Made by a program: the position numbers and the translations under genes. From Algicoccus sp048820935 (GTDB lineage Bacteria; Pseudomonadota; Gammaproteobacteria; Burkholderiales; Burkholderiaceae_B), in contig NZ_JBMERD010000002.1 of the NCBI RefSeq assembly GCF_048820935.1, positions 62,001-126,000 of the forward strand: 64,000 bases of DNA, in the 5' to 3' direction. Below the pieces are notes generated by a model. It did not search any database. It was not told the origin of the DNA and saw only the letters and a list, made by a program, of their open reading frames with translations. Below, piece after piece: positions 1 to 8,740 of the stretch. Each line of letters starts with the position of its first letter. Position 1 is the first letter of the stretch.

Positions 1-899
1 TTGGGAAGCTGCAGGATATCGGCCATGATGCGCGAGACATCACGGGTTGAGCGCGTTTCAAGTAAGGCATCAATCCATGGCAAAACTTGTGCGTCGATTT
101 GATCTGTCAGATCGTCCTGTTCGCCAGCGGCGTTTGTGTCGGGTAGGGCGGGTGGAATCAGTAGGACGTATTCGCCTTGCTGACGATGCTTGTCGGCTTC
201 TAGCCATTGCACGGCCTGTCCCAATGGAATTAGAGCGGTCTCTTCAAAGCGTTTGGTGAGTTCACGCGCAAGCCCAATGGGTCTGTTTTCTCCGAAGACT
301 TCGATCAGATCTTTCAGACTGTCTTCTAAGCGATGAGGTGCCGCAAAACACAGTAAAGTCCCATGCCAGTTCTGCCACGGCTTGAGTTGTCGAACACGTT
401 GCCCGGATTTGTTGGCTAGAAACCCTAGAAATGCAAACTCAGGGTTCTGGTCGGTGGTGGTGCCAAATGCCATGAGGGTTGTGATGACAGCACTGGGTCC
501 AGGTAACGCAACAATTGGGTAACCCGCTTCACGCACAGCCTGAATTAGATATCCACCTGGGTCACTGACTCCAGGTGCGCCAGCGTCACTGACCAGTGCG
601 ATGCGCTCGCCTGCAGCGAGTCGAGCGAGGATCGAATCGGCTCGCGCTTGCTCATTGTGCCGATGCAAGCTAATTAATGCCGTTTCAATATGCCAAGATT
701 GCAGTAACACGCGGGTGGCTCGGGTGTCTTCTGCGGCGATGACATCAGCTTTTTGTAGGGTGTAACGGGCTCTTGGCGATAGATCTGCTAAGTTTCCAAT
801 GGGTGTGGCCACCACATAAAGGGCGGGTACTGGCCATTGTTGTTGGGATAAACGATCTTGCACATGATCCCAAAGAGATGTTGCAGTGATTTGCGTCAT
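1..899 (-). CDS. rsmI: 16S rRNA 2'-O-ribose C1402 methyltransferase RsmI (C-terminus off the left edge)
   Basis: RsmI uses S-adenosylmethionine to methylate the ribose of C1402 in 16S rRNA; it is cytosolic. Reading leftward from the ATG at 897-899 the frame stays open to base 1, giving 299 codons. Most family members are about 280-300 residues, so only the last few residues can be missing. Diagnostic tetrapyrrole-methylase-fold motifs are visible: LYVVATPIGNLADLSPRA near residues 29-46, EDTRAT, SLHRHNE, LVSDAGAPGVSDPG and ALPGPSA, then a C-terminal part with RELTKRFEE and GEYVLLI. The gene is divergent from the carbonic anhydrase gene. Family assignment rests on these motifs and is secure. 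Confidence 0.95.
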   Translation of the reverse strand, partial: MTQITATSLWDHVQDRLSQQQWPVPALYVVATPIGNLADLSPRARYTLQKADVIAAEDTRATRVLLQSWHIETALISLHRHNEQARADSILARLAAGERIALVSDAGAPGVSDPGGYLIQAVREAGYPIVALPGPSAVITTLMAFGTTTDQNPEFAFLGFLANKSGQRVRQLKPWQNWHGTLLCFAAPHRLEDSLKDLIEVFGENRPIGLARELTKRFEETALIPLGQAVQWLEADKHRQQGEYVLLIPPALPDTNAAGEQDDLTDQIDAQVLPWIDALLETRSTRDVSRIMADILQLP

Positions 900-918
900 A
901 AGTGTGAGCTTCAAAGCG

Positions 919-985
919 GCCGAGTTGCAATCGGAGTAAAATCCTTCGGAACAAGCCGAAGGATTAGAGACTGCACGCAGTCTTT
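919..985. other. Three consecutive hairpins between rsmI and the carbonic anhydrase gene
   Basis: Three inverted repeats follow one another. The first is CCGA/TCGG around a 7-base loop (about 920-934). The second has perfect 10-bp arms AATCCTTCGG (940-949) and CCGAAGGATT (956-965) around AACAAG. The third is AGACTG/CAGTCT around CACG (968-983), followed by TTTAT. The middle stem is far stronger than chance. It could be a leader structure of either divergent gene, a short RNA or a terminator-like element. It has no long T tract and does not show the RNase P RNA core sequence. Confidence 0.55.
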
Positions 986-1054
986 ATACACAATAGTTCT
1001 TCAAAAGATTGTTCACACTGTAACACCGACTCACTGCTAGAGCGTCCTCTGATC

Positions 1055-1723
1055 ATGCCACAAAACCCCTATATCCTGAAGTCCCTGTTTGATGCGAACA
1101 AAGCGTGGGTTGACAACGTCACCGACACAGATAGTGCTTATTTTGAGCGTTTGGCCAAACAACAGTCCCCAGAGTATCTCTGGATTGGTTGCTCGGACTC
1201 CCGTGTGCCTGCTAACCAAATTACAGGATTGGCGCCGGGTGAGGTTTTTGTGCACAGGAATATTGCCAACGTGGTGGTGCACAGCGACTTAAATGTCTTG
1301 TCCGTGATTCAGTTTGCCATTGAGTTCATTAAGGTTAAGCACATCATGGTTGTTGGCCACTATGGCTGTTCTGGTGTGAAAGCGTCGATGGACCATCAGC
1401 GCCTGGGCTTGTCTGATAACTGGATTCGACACGTGCGTGATGTTGGCCAGAAGCATGCCAAGTATTTAGATAGCTTGCCTAGTGAACATGAGCGTCATGA
1501 CAAACTGTGTGAGCTCAACGTCATCGAACAAGTGGTTCATGTGTGTCAAACTAGCAGTGTACAAGAAGCTTGGGACCGCAATCAGCCTTTGACGGTACAT
1601 GGCTGGGCCTACGGATTGAAAGACGGTATTGCCCGTGATCTGGGCATTAGCGTGACCAACCCACGTGAGATGCGTTCACGCTACCAAGCCGTGATCGAAA
1701 AACGTTATACCGTTGCTGACTGA
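1055..1723 (+). CDS. can: Beta-class carbonic anhydrase
   Basis: A zinc enzyme interconverting CO2 and bicarbonate in the cytosol, supplying bicarbonate for carboxylation reactions. The 222-residue product matches the usual 210-230. Zinc ligands are in place: Cys46 and Asp48 with Arg50 in the IGCSDSR motif, and His102 and Cys105 in VVGHYGCSGV. The HRNIANVV stretch is also typical. The ATG start follows the divergent intergenic region with only a weak ribosome-binding site. A strong terminator follows at about 1770, so it is probably transcribed alone. Confidence 0.95.
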   Translation: MPQNPYILKSLFDANKAWVDNVTDTDSAYFERLAKQQSPEYLWIGCSDSRVPANQITGLAPGEVFVHRNIANVVVHSDLNVLSVIQFAIEFIKVKHIMVVGHYGCSGVKASMDHQRLGLSDNWIRHVRDVGQKHAKYLDSLPSEHERHDKLCELNVIEQVVHVCQTSSVQEAWDRNQPLTVHGWAYGLKDGIARDLGISVTNPREMRSRYQAVIEKRYTVAD

Positions 1724-1769
1724 AATAAAACCTCTATTCCGTCTCTGAAGGGAACTGATATTTGAGTGC

Positions 1770-1809
1770 AGCCCCACTTTTGTGAAAAAAAAGTGGGGCT
1801 GTTTTCTTT
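1770..1809 (+). terminator. Rho-independent terminator after the carbonic anhydrase gene
   Basis: Arms AGCCCCACTTT (1770-1780) and AAAGTGGGGCT (1790-1800) form an 11-bp stem around a short A-rich loop, followed by GTTTTCTTTG. It lies 47 bases after the stop codon. Confidence 0.85.
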
Positions 1810-1918
1810 GTGACACTAACCACGCCGTGTGCTAAGTTTGTTTCAAATCAGTTTAAGAAGAACGAAATCGGACCAGATATTTCATCGGGTATTCGATTCA
1901 GGATGAGACACGAGCGGG

Positions 1919-3175
1919 ATGATGGGCAGAAAACGAAGCAGGGTTTCTGACGGGACAATCGCCATTCTAGTATTGGCATTGTGCTTCGCCTTTAACATGG
2001 GTGGCCGCGGTGTCGCCGACACTTATGTGGCGTTTTTAATGCCGTTGGAACAAGAGTTTGGCTGGAGCCGAACTGCGATTGCCAGTGTGTATTCGATTTA
2101 CATGCTCTCCAATGGGTTGTCCGCACCGTTTGCTGGGGTTTTGTTTGACCGTTTCGGACCTCGGGTGGTGTACACCTTTGGCTTGTTGGTGATGGGCGGT
2201 GCCTATGTGTTGGCCAGTTTTCTCACCGATTTGTGGCAACTGTACTTATGCATTGGGCTGGCAGGTGGGATTGGGATTTCCGCATTGGGCATGGTGCCGT
2301 CGACCGCACTCATTAGTCGCTGGTTTCGTCATCGCACTAGTACGGCGATTGGGCTTGCTTATGCGGGGTTCGGGGCAGGTAGCTTGGTACTGGTGCCTTT
2401 AGCTCAGTTCATGATTGATTGGCAAGGTTGGCGTTTGGCTTATCAAGTGTTGGGCGGCATGTTGTTGCTTGCATTACCAGTGGTCCTTTTTTTGCCTTGG
2501 AAGCGAATCACAGCAGGGCCCGAAGGCTACCAGCCAGAGCCAGTTCCACAGGGTCAGTCTCGTATGAGTTTGGCGCCATTACTCGCTGCCATGAAAACTC
2601 GTGCGTTTTGGGCATTGGCACAAGCTTTTTTCTTTACCGCATTTTCGATTTATTTGGTGCTGGTGCAAACCATTGTGTTCTTAGTGGATGCTGGGTTTAG
2701 TGCGTTAGAAGCAGCCACTGCGTTTGGGATGGCGGGAATGTTGTCTGTGGTGGGCGTGAGTACTGCAGGCATGTTGTCTGATCGGTTTGGTGCCCGCGCA
2801 ACAGTGACAGCCACCTTTGTCTCGACGTTTATTGGTGTGGTACTTCTGTACTTTATTTCCTATGCGCCCGCCCAGTGGGCATTAACGTTATACGTATTGT
2901 TCTTTGGGATTTCGCAAGGTGCACGTGGTCCTATTATTTCGACTATCGCCGCACGTGTGTTTCCGGGACGTGCTCAAGCAACGATTTATGGCACGATTTA
3001 TGCCTGTATGTCGTTGGGGGCGGGGTTAGGGGCTTACACAGCTGGATTCTTATTTGATTTGACGGGTTCTTATCGAGTTGGATTTGGCTTTTCAATGTTT
3101 GGTTTGTTACTGGCAGCGGCTCCTTTCTGGACAACGCGTGCGATTGCCTCCTCTCATCTAAAATCCCAAGCTTGA
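1919..3175 (+). CDS. MFS transporter, monocarboxylate/OFA-like
   Basis: A 418-residue major facilitator protein of the inner membrane. The hydrophobic pattern fits 12 helices, with a cytoplasmic central loop rich in Pro and Gln near residues 195-215. DRFGPRVV after helix 2 is the conserved MFS loop, repeated in the second half as SDRFGARAT. The opening (GRGVADTYVAFLMPLEQEFGWSR) resembles MCT/OFA-type carriers common in Burkholderiales, which usually move small organic acids. The substrate cannot be read from sequence. Two adjacent ATG codons at 1919 and 1922 could each serve as start. The next gene on this strand begins about 196 bases later, so cotranscription is uncertain. Confidence 0.85.
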   Translation: MMGRKRSRVSDGTIAILVLALCFAFNMGGRGVADTYVAFLMPLEQEFGWSRTAIASVYSIYMLSNGLSAPFAGVLFDRFGPRVVYTFGLLVMGGAYVLASFLTDLWQLYLCIGLAGGIGISALGMVPSTALISRWFRHRTSTAIGLAYAGFGAGSLVLVPLAQFMIDWQGWRLAYQVLGGMLLLALPVVLFLPWKRITAGPEGYQPEPVPQGQSRMSLAPLLAAMKTRAFWALAQAFFFTAFSIYLVLVQTIVFLVDAGFSALEAATAFGMAGMLSVVGVSTAGMLSDRFGARATVTATFVSTFIGVVLLYFISYAPAQWALTLYVLFFGISQGARGPIISTIAARVFPGRAQATIYGTIYACMSLGAGLGAYTAGFLFDLTGSYRVGFGFSMFGLLLAAAPFWTTRAIASSHLKSQA

Positions 3176-3371
3176 GTACGCTTGTACGTTTTATGCGTGA
3201 GTTTGCGCACAAAAACGCACAGCATTTGGTGAGATTTTGCTTTGCAGGCATAAACGCCTTCTGATTTCGTGGCGATCCGCATTTTCCCTCATGCTTACTT
3301 GGTTTTCTGGTCGTACAATAAGCACACTATTTTTGGTTCTGGGATAACAATATGAATCGCAAGGTTTATTT

Positions 3372-3986
3372 GTGTCTGTCCGATATTCAATGGCCGGCCT
3401 CCTTCCGGATGTCGTTATGTTGAGTCTGTTGGCGGGTTTGCTGCGCTTGATTAACGGCATTAATCGCTGGGTTGGCAAGACTTTTTCTTGGTTGTCATTG
3501 GGCATTGTGCTGGTCTGTTTTTCAGTCGTTGTAGAGCGTTACATGTTCGGCAACACGCGATTGTGGGCACAAGATCTGTATGTTTGGCTAAATGGTGCGA
3601 TGTTTACTGCCATGGCGGGCTTCGCATTGTTGCGTGGTGACCACGTTCGTGTCGATATTTTCTATCGTCCAGCCTCCGTTCGGACAAAAGCGATCGCGGA
3701 TTTAATCGGTGTGGTCGTATTTTTATTGCCGTTCATGACAGTTGTCTACATGTTTAGTCTGGGTTTTGTGCAGCGCGCTTGGCGGTTGTACGAGCCGTCT
3801 GCGAACGCGGGTGGCATGCCAGGGCTCTTTATTTTGAAGACTTTTATCCTTGCGTTTGCGGTGTTGGTTGGTCTTCAGGGTCTTTCGATGGCGTTTCGTT
3901 CGATTCTTGTTCTGGCCAACCGAGAAGATCTGGTGCCAGAAGATTTTCGTTATCCCGCAAGCAAACCATTGATTGAGGAGCCCTGA
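3372..3986 (+). CDS. dctQ: TRAP transporter small membrane subunit (DctQ family)
   Basis: The small integral-membrane subunit of a tripartite ATP-independent periplasmic transporter. The 204-residue protein has four hydrophobic helices and a family-typical middle (ERYMFGNTRLWAQDLYVWLNGAMFTAMAGFALLRGDHVRVD), with a Trp-containing loop and GDHVRVD. The start is uncertain: GTG at 3372 has AAGG about 8 bases upstream, while ATG codons at 3390 and 3417 are in frame. Its stop overlaps the start of the large subunit (TGATG), indicating translational coupling. No periplasmic binding protein lies upstream; the likely partner is the minus-strand dctP gene at 9.2-10.3 kb. Confidence 0.9.
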   Translation: MSVRYSMAGLLPDVVMLSLLAGLLRLINGINRWVGKTFSWLSLGIVLVCFSVVVERYMFGNTRLWAQDLYVWLNGAMFTAMAGFALLRGDHVRVDIFYRPASVRTKAIADLIGVVVFLLPFMTVVYMFSLGFVQRAWRLYEPSANAGGMPGLFILKTFILAFAVLVGLQGLSMAFRSILVLANREDLVPEDFRYPASKPLIEEP

Positions 3987-5374
3987 TGGATCCCATCCTG
4001 ATAGGAGAGATCCTCTCCGGCTTAATGTTTTTTGGCGTCATCGGCATGCTCATGTTGGGCTTTCCGGTGGCTTTTACTTTGGCGGGCACATCGCTGATCT
4101 TTGGTTTGATCGGTAGTTGGTTTGGTGTTTTTGATTTCAGTAACTTCACTTCACTGGCGGGGCGTTATATCGGCTTCATGACCAACGAAGTGCTGGTTGC
4201 TGTGCCTTTATTTATTTTTATGGGCGTGATGCTGGAACGCTCTCAGATTGCGGAGCAATTGTTGCTGACAATGGGCAAGCTGTTTGGCAATTTGCGAGGT
4301 GGCTTGGGTATTTCGGTGGTGCTGGTTGGTGCCTTACTGGCGGCTTCAACCGGTGTGATTGGCGCGACCGTGGTGACGATGGGGCTGATTTCCCTGCCGG
4401 CCATGATGCGCGCTGGTTACGATCCCAAACTGGCAACCGGTGTGATCTGTGCGTCAGGTACGCTCGGACAGATTATTCCACCATCGACCGTTCTGATCTT
4501 TATGGCCGATATGTTGTCTGGCATCCACTCTCAAGTTCAGATGTCTAAGGGCAATTTTGCGCCAGATCCGGTTTCTGTGGGCGACTTGTTTGCGGGTGCT
4601 TTTTTGCCGGGTCTGATGATGGTCGGACTCTATCTGAGTTGGATCATCATCAAAGCCATCTTTGACCCGAAATCCTGTCCAGCGACCCCCGTACCACTTG
4701 AAGAGCGTGGTCAGTTGATGAAAGAAGTGTTGACTGCCTTTCTTCCGCCGCTGGCGCTGATTGTCGCTGTGTTGGGATCGATTTTGGGCGGGATTGCCAC
4801 GCCAACAGAAGCTGCCTCGGTGGGTGCCGTGGGCGCTGCTGTTTTGGCTGCCTTGAAATGGCGCTTGTCCTGGAAAGTTGTTAAAGAAGCTACGGTCTCA
4901 ACCGCTAGCATCACCTCAATGATTTTTATTATTTTGTTTGGTGCCTCGGTCTTTTCGATTGTGTTTCGACAAATGGGTGGTGATCACTTGGTGCACCAGT
5001 TTCTAGATGGTATGCCGGGTGGTGCGGTTGGCGCGATGATTGTCATCATGCTAATCATGTTTGTGCTCGGATTCATTCTTGATACGTTTGAAATTATCTT
5101 TATCGTGATTCCGATTACAGCGCCTATCTTACTGATGCTGGATATCGATCCCATCTGGTTGGGTGTGATGGTAGGTGTGAATCTGCAAACGAGTTTCCTG
5201 ACACCACCCTTTGGGTTTGCACTGTTTTATTTGAGGGGCGTGGCGCCAGCGACTGTGACAACGGGTCAGATCTACAAAGGGGTGATACCGTTTGTTATCT
5301 TACAAATTGTGGCGATTGCGATCTTGTTTATCTTCCCAGAAATTGTGACTTGGTTGCCTAAGCAGTTGTACTGA
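3986..5374 (+). CDS. dctM: TRAP transporter large membrane subunit (DctM family)
   Basis: The ion-coupled translocation subunit of the TRAP transporter, in the inner membrane. At 462 residues with about 12 hydrophobic segments it has normal family size. Seen features include the N-terminal MLMLGFPVAFTLAG, the ASTGVIGATVVTMGLISLPAMMRAGYDPKLATG block, SGTLGQIIPPSTVLI, and PTEAASVGAVGA, all conserved in DctM. The start overlaps the dctQ stop by one base. A hairpin follows at 5422, after which the mobile-element scar begins. The substrate is probably a C4-dicarboxylate or 2-oxo acid, judged only from the likely binding protein. Confidence 0.93.
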   Translation: MDPILIGEILSGLMFFGVIGMLMLGFPVAFTLAGTSLIFGLIGSWFGVFDFSNFTSLAGRYIGFMTNEVLVAVPLFIFMGVMLERSQIAEQLLLTMGKLFGNLRGGLGISVVLVGALLAASTGVIGATVVTMGLISLPAMMRAGYDPKLATGVICASGTLGQIIPPSTVLIFMADMLSGIHSQVQMSKGNFAPDPVSVGDLFAGAFLPGLMMVGLYLSWIIIKAIFDPKSCPATPVPLEERGQLMKEVLTAFLPPLALIVAVLGSILGGIATPTEAASVGAVGAAVLAALKWRLSWKVVKEATVSTASITSMIFIILFGASVFSIVFRQMGGDHLVHQFLDGMPGGAVGAMIVIMLIMFVLGFILDTFEIIFIVIPITAPILLMLDIDPIWLGVMVGVNLQTSFLTPPFGFALFYLRGVAPATVTTGQIYKGVIPFVILQIVAIAILFIFPEIVTWLPKQLY

Positions 5375-5421
5375 GTGATGGCCAAATTGCCCTGATCGGT
5401 CGTTGACTGATTCGCTTAAAA

Positions 5422-5456
5422 ATACAGCCCGCATAGCGGGCTGTATCTGCTTTCAG
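5422..5456 (+). terminator. Hairpin terminator after dctM
   Basis: Arms ATACAGCCCGC (5422-5432) and GCGGGCTGTAT (5436-5446) with a 3-base loop form a strong stem 48 bases after dctM. The following tract (CTGCTTTCAGATTT) is only moderately T-rich. The core ACAGCCCGC is shared with the hairpin after dctP at 9145. Confidence 0.7.
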
Positions 5457-5659
5457 ATTTCTACTATTTTTTAGTATCTTCTAAACATTTTAAGAAACAC
5501 TCTTTAAAGCAATGAGCTGTTTTTCTGCTCGATTGTCGAGCACTCTATCTGGGCAAAGTGGCTTTGATTCGAAAGGATGTTTTTGCAAGCAAGGCGTGCT
5601 ATCTTTGCGCATGTATATCATCAGTTGATGTAAGGCAAACAGACATAAGGCATAGAGCT

Positions 5660-5848
5660 ATGTTGAATGAAAAGCGCAAATTACTTATGCCCACGGAAGC
5701 TCAGGACGCTGTAATCAATGCCGGCATTGTCGCTGATCTGAATACCTACGAGTTAAACAAAGCGGAGTTCAAGCAGTTGAAGCGTGTAGGATACCCGAAA
5801 AGCACATCGTCAAAGGTGGCTCCGATGGTGCGCCATGATGCCGAAGTT
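5660..5848 (+). pseudogene. BrnA-type antitoxin remnant, truncated by mobile elements
   Basis: From the ATG at 5660 the product reads MLNEKRKLLMPTEAQDAVI, then NAGIVADLNTYELNKAEFKQL and a GYPKS..SKVAPMVRHDAEV segment. This is the beginning expected of a BrnA antitoxin (PTxEEDAAIxxGIAADPDTYEL...GRPK), the DNA-binding partner of the BrnT ribonuclease. The C-terminal half is missing: the frame runs into IS3/IS256-derived sequence near 5849. The preceding bases (about 5600-5660, reading YIISVDVRQTDIRH) could be the tail of a brnT relic, but that is weak. The gene is almost certainly non-functional. The family call is from remembered consensus, not a search. Confidence 0.6.
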
Positions 5849-5849
5849 G

Positions 5850-7231
5850 AGTCAAGTCCCAAATTTGCTGTAATTTCGTTTCCTTTCAGTTGGCTGACAC
5901 GTTGTAGGCCATCAGGCTGCAGCAACACTGCGTAGTGTTGCTGCAGCGCGCGCCTGTTCTTGTGCCCAATCGCGGTATTCATCCATGTCCAAATACCGTC
6001 GAGCTTGCCATTTTTCATTGAGCTCGGCCAGCAATGCACCAATCAGCCGCCAGGCTGATTCATCATTCGGAAAAATCCCAATGACACGCTCTCTGCGTCT
6101 AACCTCTCGGTTCACCCGCTCCATCATGTTGGTGGTGCGCAATCGCTTGTGATACTTCTCAGGCAACGCCGTGACCGCCATTGCATCCTCAAAGCCATTC
6201 TCCATGCAGGCCACCGCCTTGGGAGCCCGCTCAGAAAACGCCTCTACAAACTCGTCCAGCAGGCGACGGGCCTCTTGCATACTGGCAGCTGCAAAAATAC
6301 GCTTGGCTGCCGCGGCCACATCTGCCCGCTGGCGTACTGGCGCATGACTGAGAATGTTGCGCATCAAATGCACCTGGCAGCGCTGCCAGGTGGCCCCCTG
6401 AAAGTGTCGCTGCACCGCTGCATACAAGCCAGCATGCTCATCCGAAACCACGTACATCACGTCCTTAAGGCCACGAGCCTTGAGCCACGCAAAGGTCTCG
6501 TCCCAGGTCGTGTAGCTTTCTGTATCCGCGATGCGCACGCCCAAGACTTCGCGGTAACCGTCAGCTCGAACACCTGAGATGATCAACGCTGCACGCTGTA
6601 CAACGCGATCACCTTGGCGTGACTTGATGTACATGGCATCAACCAATACAAAAGCGTACTGACCGTCTAGGCGGCGCTCATTGAATGCTTGTACCCGTGG
6701 TTCAAGGTTGGCACTTAGGCGGCTAACCAGACTCTTGGAGAAGCTCACACCGCACAGCTCCTGCGTGATGGCTGCCACTTTGCGCGTTGACACGCCTTGG
6801 ACAACCATCTCCATCAGAGCCAGCACAAAAGCTTGCTCACTTCGTTGATAACGAGAAAACAGCTCCGTTGAAAAACTGCCATCTCGCGTCTGTGGGACAC
6901 GCAGTGTGACCGGACCAACACGGGTATACAGTGTCCGGGGTCGGTAACCGTTGCGCAAGCCACGACGCTCTTCGCTGCGCTCATAACGCTCAGCACCCAG
7001 CGCTTCGGTGGCCTGAAGGTCCAGAACCTGGTTCAAAACTTCCGTGACTAGTCCTGCCAAACCATCCTCACTGTCAAACAAACCTGCCAAATGCTCTGCA
7101 TTTACGTTAATCTTGAAATTAGTCATCGCTTCGTTCTCCTAGGACTTTTTGTGTTGAAACTTCAGCCTAACCGAACGGGGCGGTGACTACCTCATCTCCG
7201 CCGGAAATCACAGCAGTTTAGGGGCTTTATC
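5850..7231 (-). mobile_element. IS256-family insertion sequence with 8-bp target duplication
   Basis: The element is about 1382 bp. Its ends form an imperfect inverted repeat: 20 of 28 positions match between 5850-5877 and the reverse complement of 7204-7231, including a shared TGCTGT.ATTTC core. The right end read inward, GATAAAGCCCC, resembles the terminus of IS256 itself. The 8 bases CGAAGTTG occur immediately outside both ends (5842-5849 and 7232-7239), the target duplication expected of this family. Removing the element rejoins an IS3 orfB reading frame. The transposase appears intact, so the copy may still be mobile. Confidence 0.88.
5912..7126 (-). CDS. IS256-family transposase
   Basis: A 404-residue mutator-type DDE transposase of full family length. 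Recognisable stretches are the N-terminal LTEVLNQVLDLQATEALGA-like block and RSEERRGLRNGYRPRTLYTRVG; the first catalytic Asp in FVLVDAMYIKSR; DVMYVVSDEHAGL; WQRCQVHLMRN; and the C-terminal RLRTTNMMERVNREVRRRERVIGIFPN with the catalytic Glu. It fills most of the IS256-type element. The start has GGAGAACGA just upstream. No internal stop or frameshift is seen. Confidence 0.95.
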   Translation of the reverse strand: MTNFKINVNAEHLAGLFDSEDGLAGLVTEVLNQVLDLQATEALGAERYERSEERRGLRNGYRPRTLYTRVGPVTLRVPQTRDGSFSTELFSRYQRSEQAFVLALMEMVVQGVSTRKVAAITQELCGVSFSKSLVSRLSANLEPRVQAFNERRLDGQYAFVLVDAMYIKSRQGDRVVQRAALIISGVRADGYREVLGVRIADTESYTTWDETFAWLKARGLKDVMYVVSDEHAGLYAAVQRHFQGATWQRCQVHLMRNILSHAPVRQRADVAAAAKRIFAAASMQEARRLLDEFVEAFSERAPKAVACMENGFEDAMAVTALPEKYHKRLRTTNMMERVNREVRRRERVIGIFPNDESAWRLIGALLAELNEKWQARRYLDMDEYRDWAQEQARAAATLRSVAAA

Positions 7232-7232
7232 C

Positions 7233-7449
7233 GAAGTTGCTGATGCTGGGGTTAACTGAGTATTTCAGGTTTTATAACCATGAACGTCCCCATCAGGCAC
7301 TGAGTGATCGGACACCTGATGAGGTATACCAGACAGTGTCAGGGGGTGGAGTGAAAATAGTTGATCGTTTCAGTTCGAATTCTGAGGCATCAAAAGTGGT
7401 GACGGATCAGTGCCGGACAGCAGAAATTGAAGAGATGGAAACAACTTAA
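7233..7449 (+). pseudogene. IS3-family transposase OrfB C-terminal remnant
   Basis: Only the tail of an IS3-type integrase-core transposase is left: GLTEYFRFYNHERPHQALSD and RTPDEVYQ, the hallmark YNxxRPHxxL...PxxxY ending, then a divergent extension to a stop at 7449. The upstream part of this frame is continued across the IS256 insertion by bases 5832-5849 (reading MPKL), showing that the IS256 element landed inside it. The junction with IS1634-type DNA lies just after the stop. It has no function as a transposase. Confidence 0.8.
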
Positions 7450-7459
7450 ACTCAGGTAA

Positions 7460-8635
7460 AAACTGTCGCGTCTGGATGCGCTCAAACAAACCGTGCTCAA
7501 TGCCACGATCAGCCTGACAGGTGGTCATGTGCAGATGATGCTCTTTGATGTCACGACCTTATATTTCGAAAGCGTTGAGGTCGATGAGTTGCGGGCATTC
7601 GGGTACTCCAAAGATCAGAAATACCACTGCACGCAAGTCGTCTTGGCCCTGGCCACTAATGAAGACGGTTTGCCCATTGGTTATGAGCTATTTGCTGGCA
7701 ATACAGCCGAGGTTCGCACACTCATTGAGTGCATGGAACGCTGGCAGAAATCCCTACCTGCAGACCAAGACAGCTTCGTGGCTGATCGGGCTCTGTGCAG
7801 TGATCAGAACTTGAAGAACCTAGAAGCGGCACCCAGGAACTATGTGGTCGCCATGCCCATGCGTCGCAGTCTGAACAAGAAAGAACAAGCACAGGTCTTG
7901 AATGCAACGCTCGCAACACCCATTCCCCTTGAGGGTGAGTCGGTGTGGGTTCGTGAGTTTGACTGGCGTGGCCGACGACTCATCGTGAGCTACAGCAGCA
8001 AGCGAGCCCGTAAAGATCGGGCTGACCGCGAAGCCATCTTGCAACGTCTGCAAGCCAAACTCAATGGTGGTAAACCCAAAGTAGACAAGGTCACTGGTGA
8101 GGTAAAGCCAGCCAAAGCCAATGGCAAGAAACTCATCTCTAACAAGGGTTATTTGCGCTATGTGGGACATACCGATGGCGGTGGTACGTATGTCTTAGAT
8201 CAAGAGCCTATTGATGCCGATTCGATCTGGGATGGTCTGCACGCCATTGTGACCAATGACCGCACCAGCAGCGCGGGTGCGCTACTGGCGCAATATCGCC
8301 GGCTTTGGATCATTGAAGAGTCATTCCGTACGATCAAACACTGCTTGGCCGTGCGTCCCATTTATCACCGAAAGTCAGAACGCATCCAAGCCCACATTGG
8401 TTTGTGTTACCTAGCCTTCGCACTGATACGCCATGCTCAGCAACGGGTCAAGCTTGCACAACAGGCGATGAGCGTTGAACAACTTCGGGCAACCCTCCTC
8501 AGTGTGCAAACCAGTATTCTGGAGCACATTAAAACTGGCGCCAAATACCGCATGCCCAGCGCCTTCAGTCAGGATGCGTCGTGTGTTTATCGAGCCTTTG
8601 ACCTCAGTCGCTCATTGAGTCCCAGTCTCGCATAG
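7460..8635 (+). pseudogene. IS1634-type (IS4-like DDE) transposase lacking its N-terminus
   Basis: The open frame begins after a stop at 7457 and runs about 390 codons; family members are usually about 500-570 residues, so roughly the first quarter is gone. Seen are MMLFDVTTLYFES (first catalytic Asp), HCTQVVLALATNEDGLPIGYELFAGN, DSFVADRALCS (second Asp), IVTNDRTSSAGALLAQYRRLWIIEESFRTIKHCL (the YREK-like region with catalytic Glu) and RPIYHRKSERIQAHIGLCYLAF. The first in-frame start (GTG at 7493) is simply the next available codon, not a native start. No left end of the element is recognisable, so it was probably truncated by recombination with the adjacent IS3 remnant. Confidence 0.8.
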
Positions 8636-8740
8636 CGCTGCCATTGCGCCAATGGTTCCCATTCTGATAGCGCGATCAGAAAATAAAGTAGTGCCTAAAA
8701 ATAGTAACCCATTGTTTTAAAACAACTATGTAGTTATTAA

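Noticed and set aside
901..1054. Possible RNase P RNA between rsmI and the next gene, as seen next to rsmI in some proteobacteria
   Set aside because: The gap is only about 155 bases and lacks the conserved GAGGAAAGTCCGGGC core.
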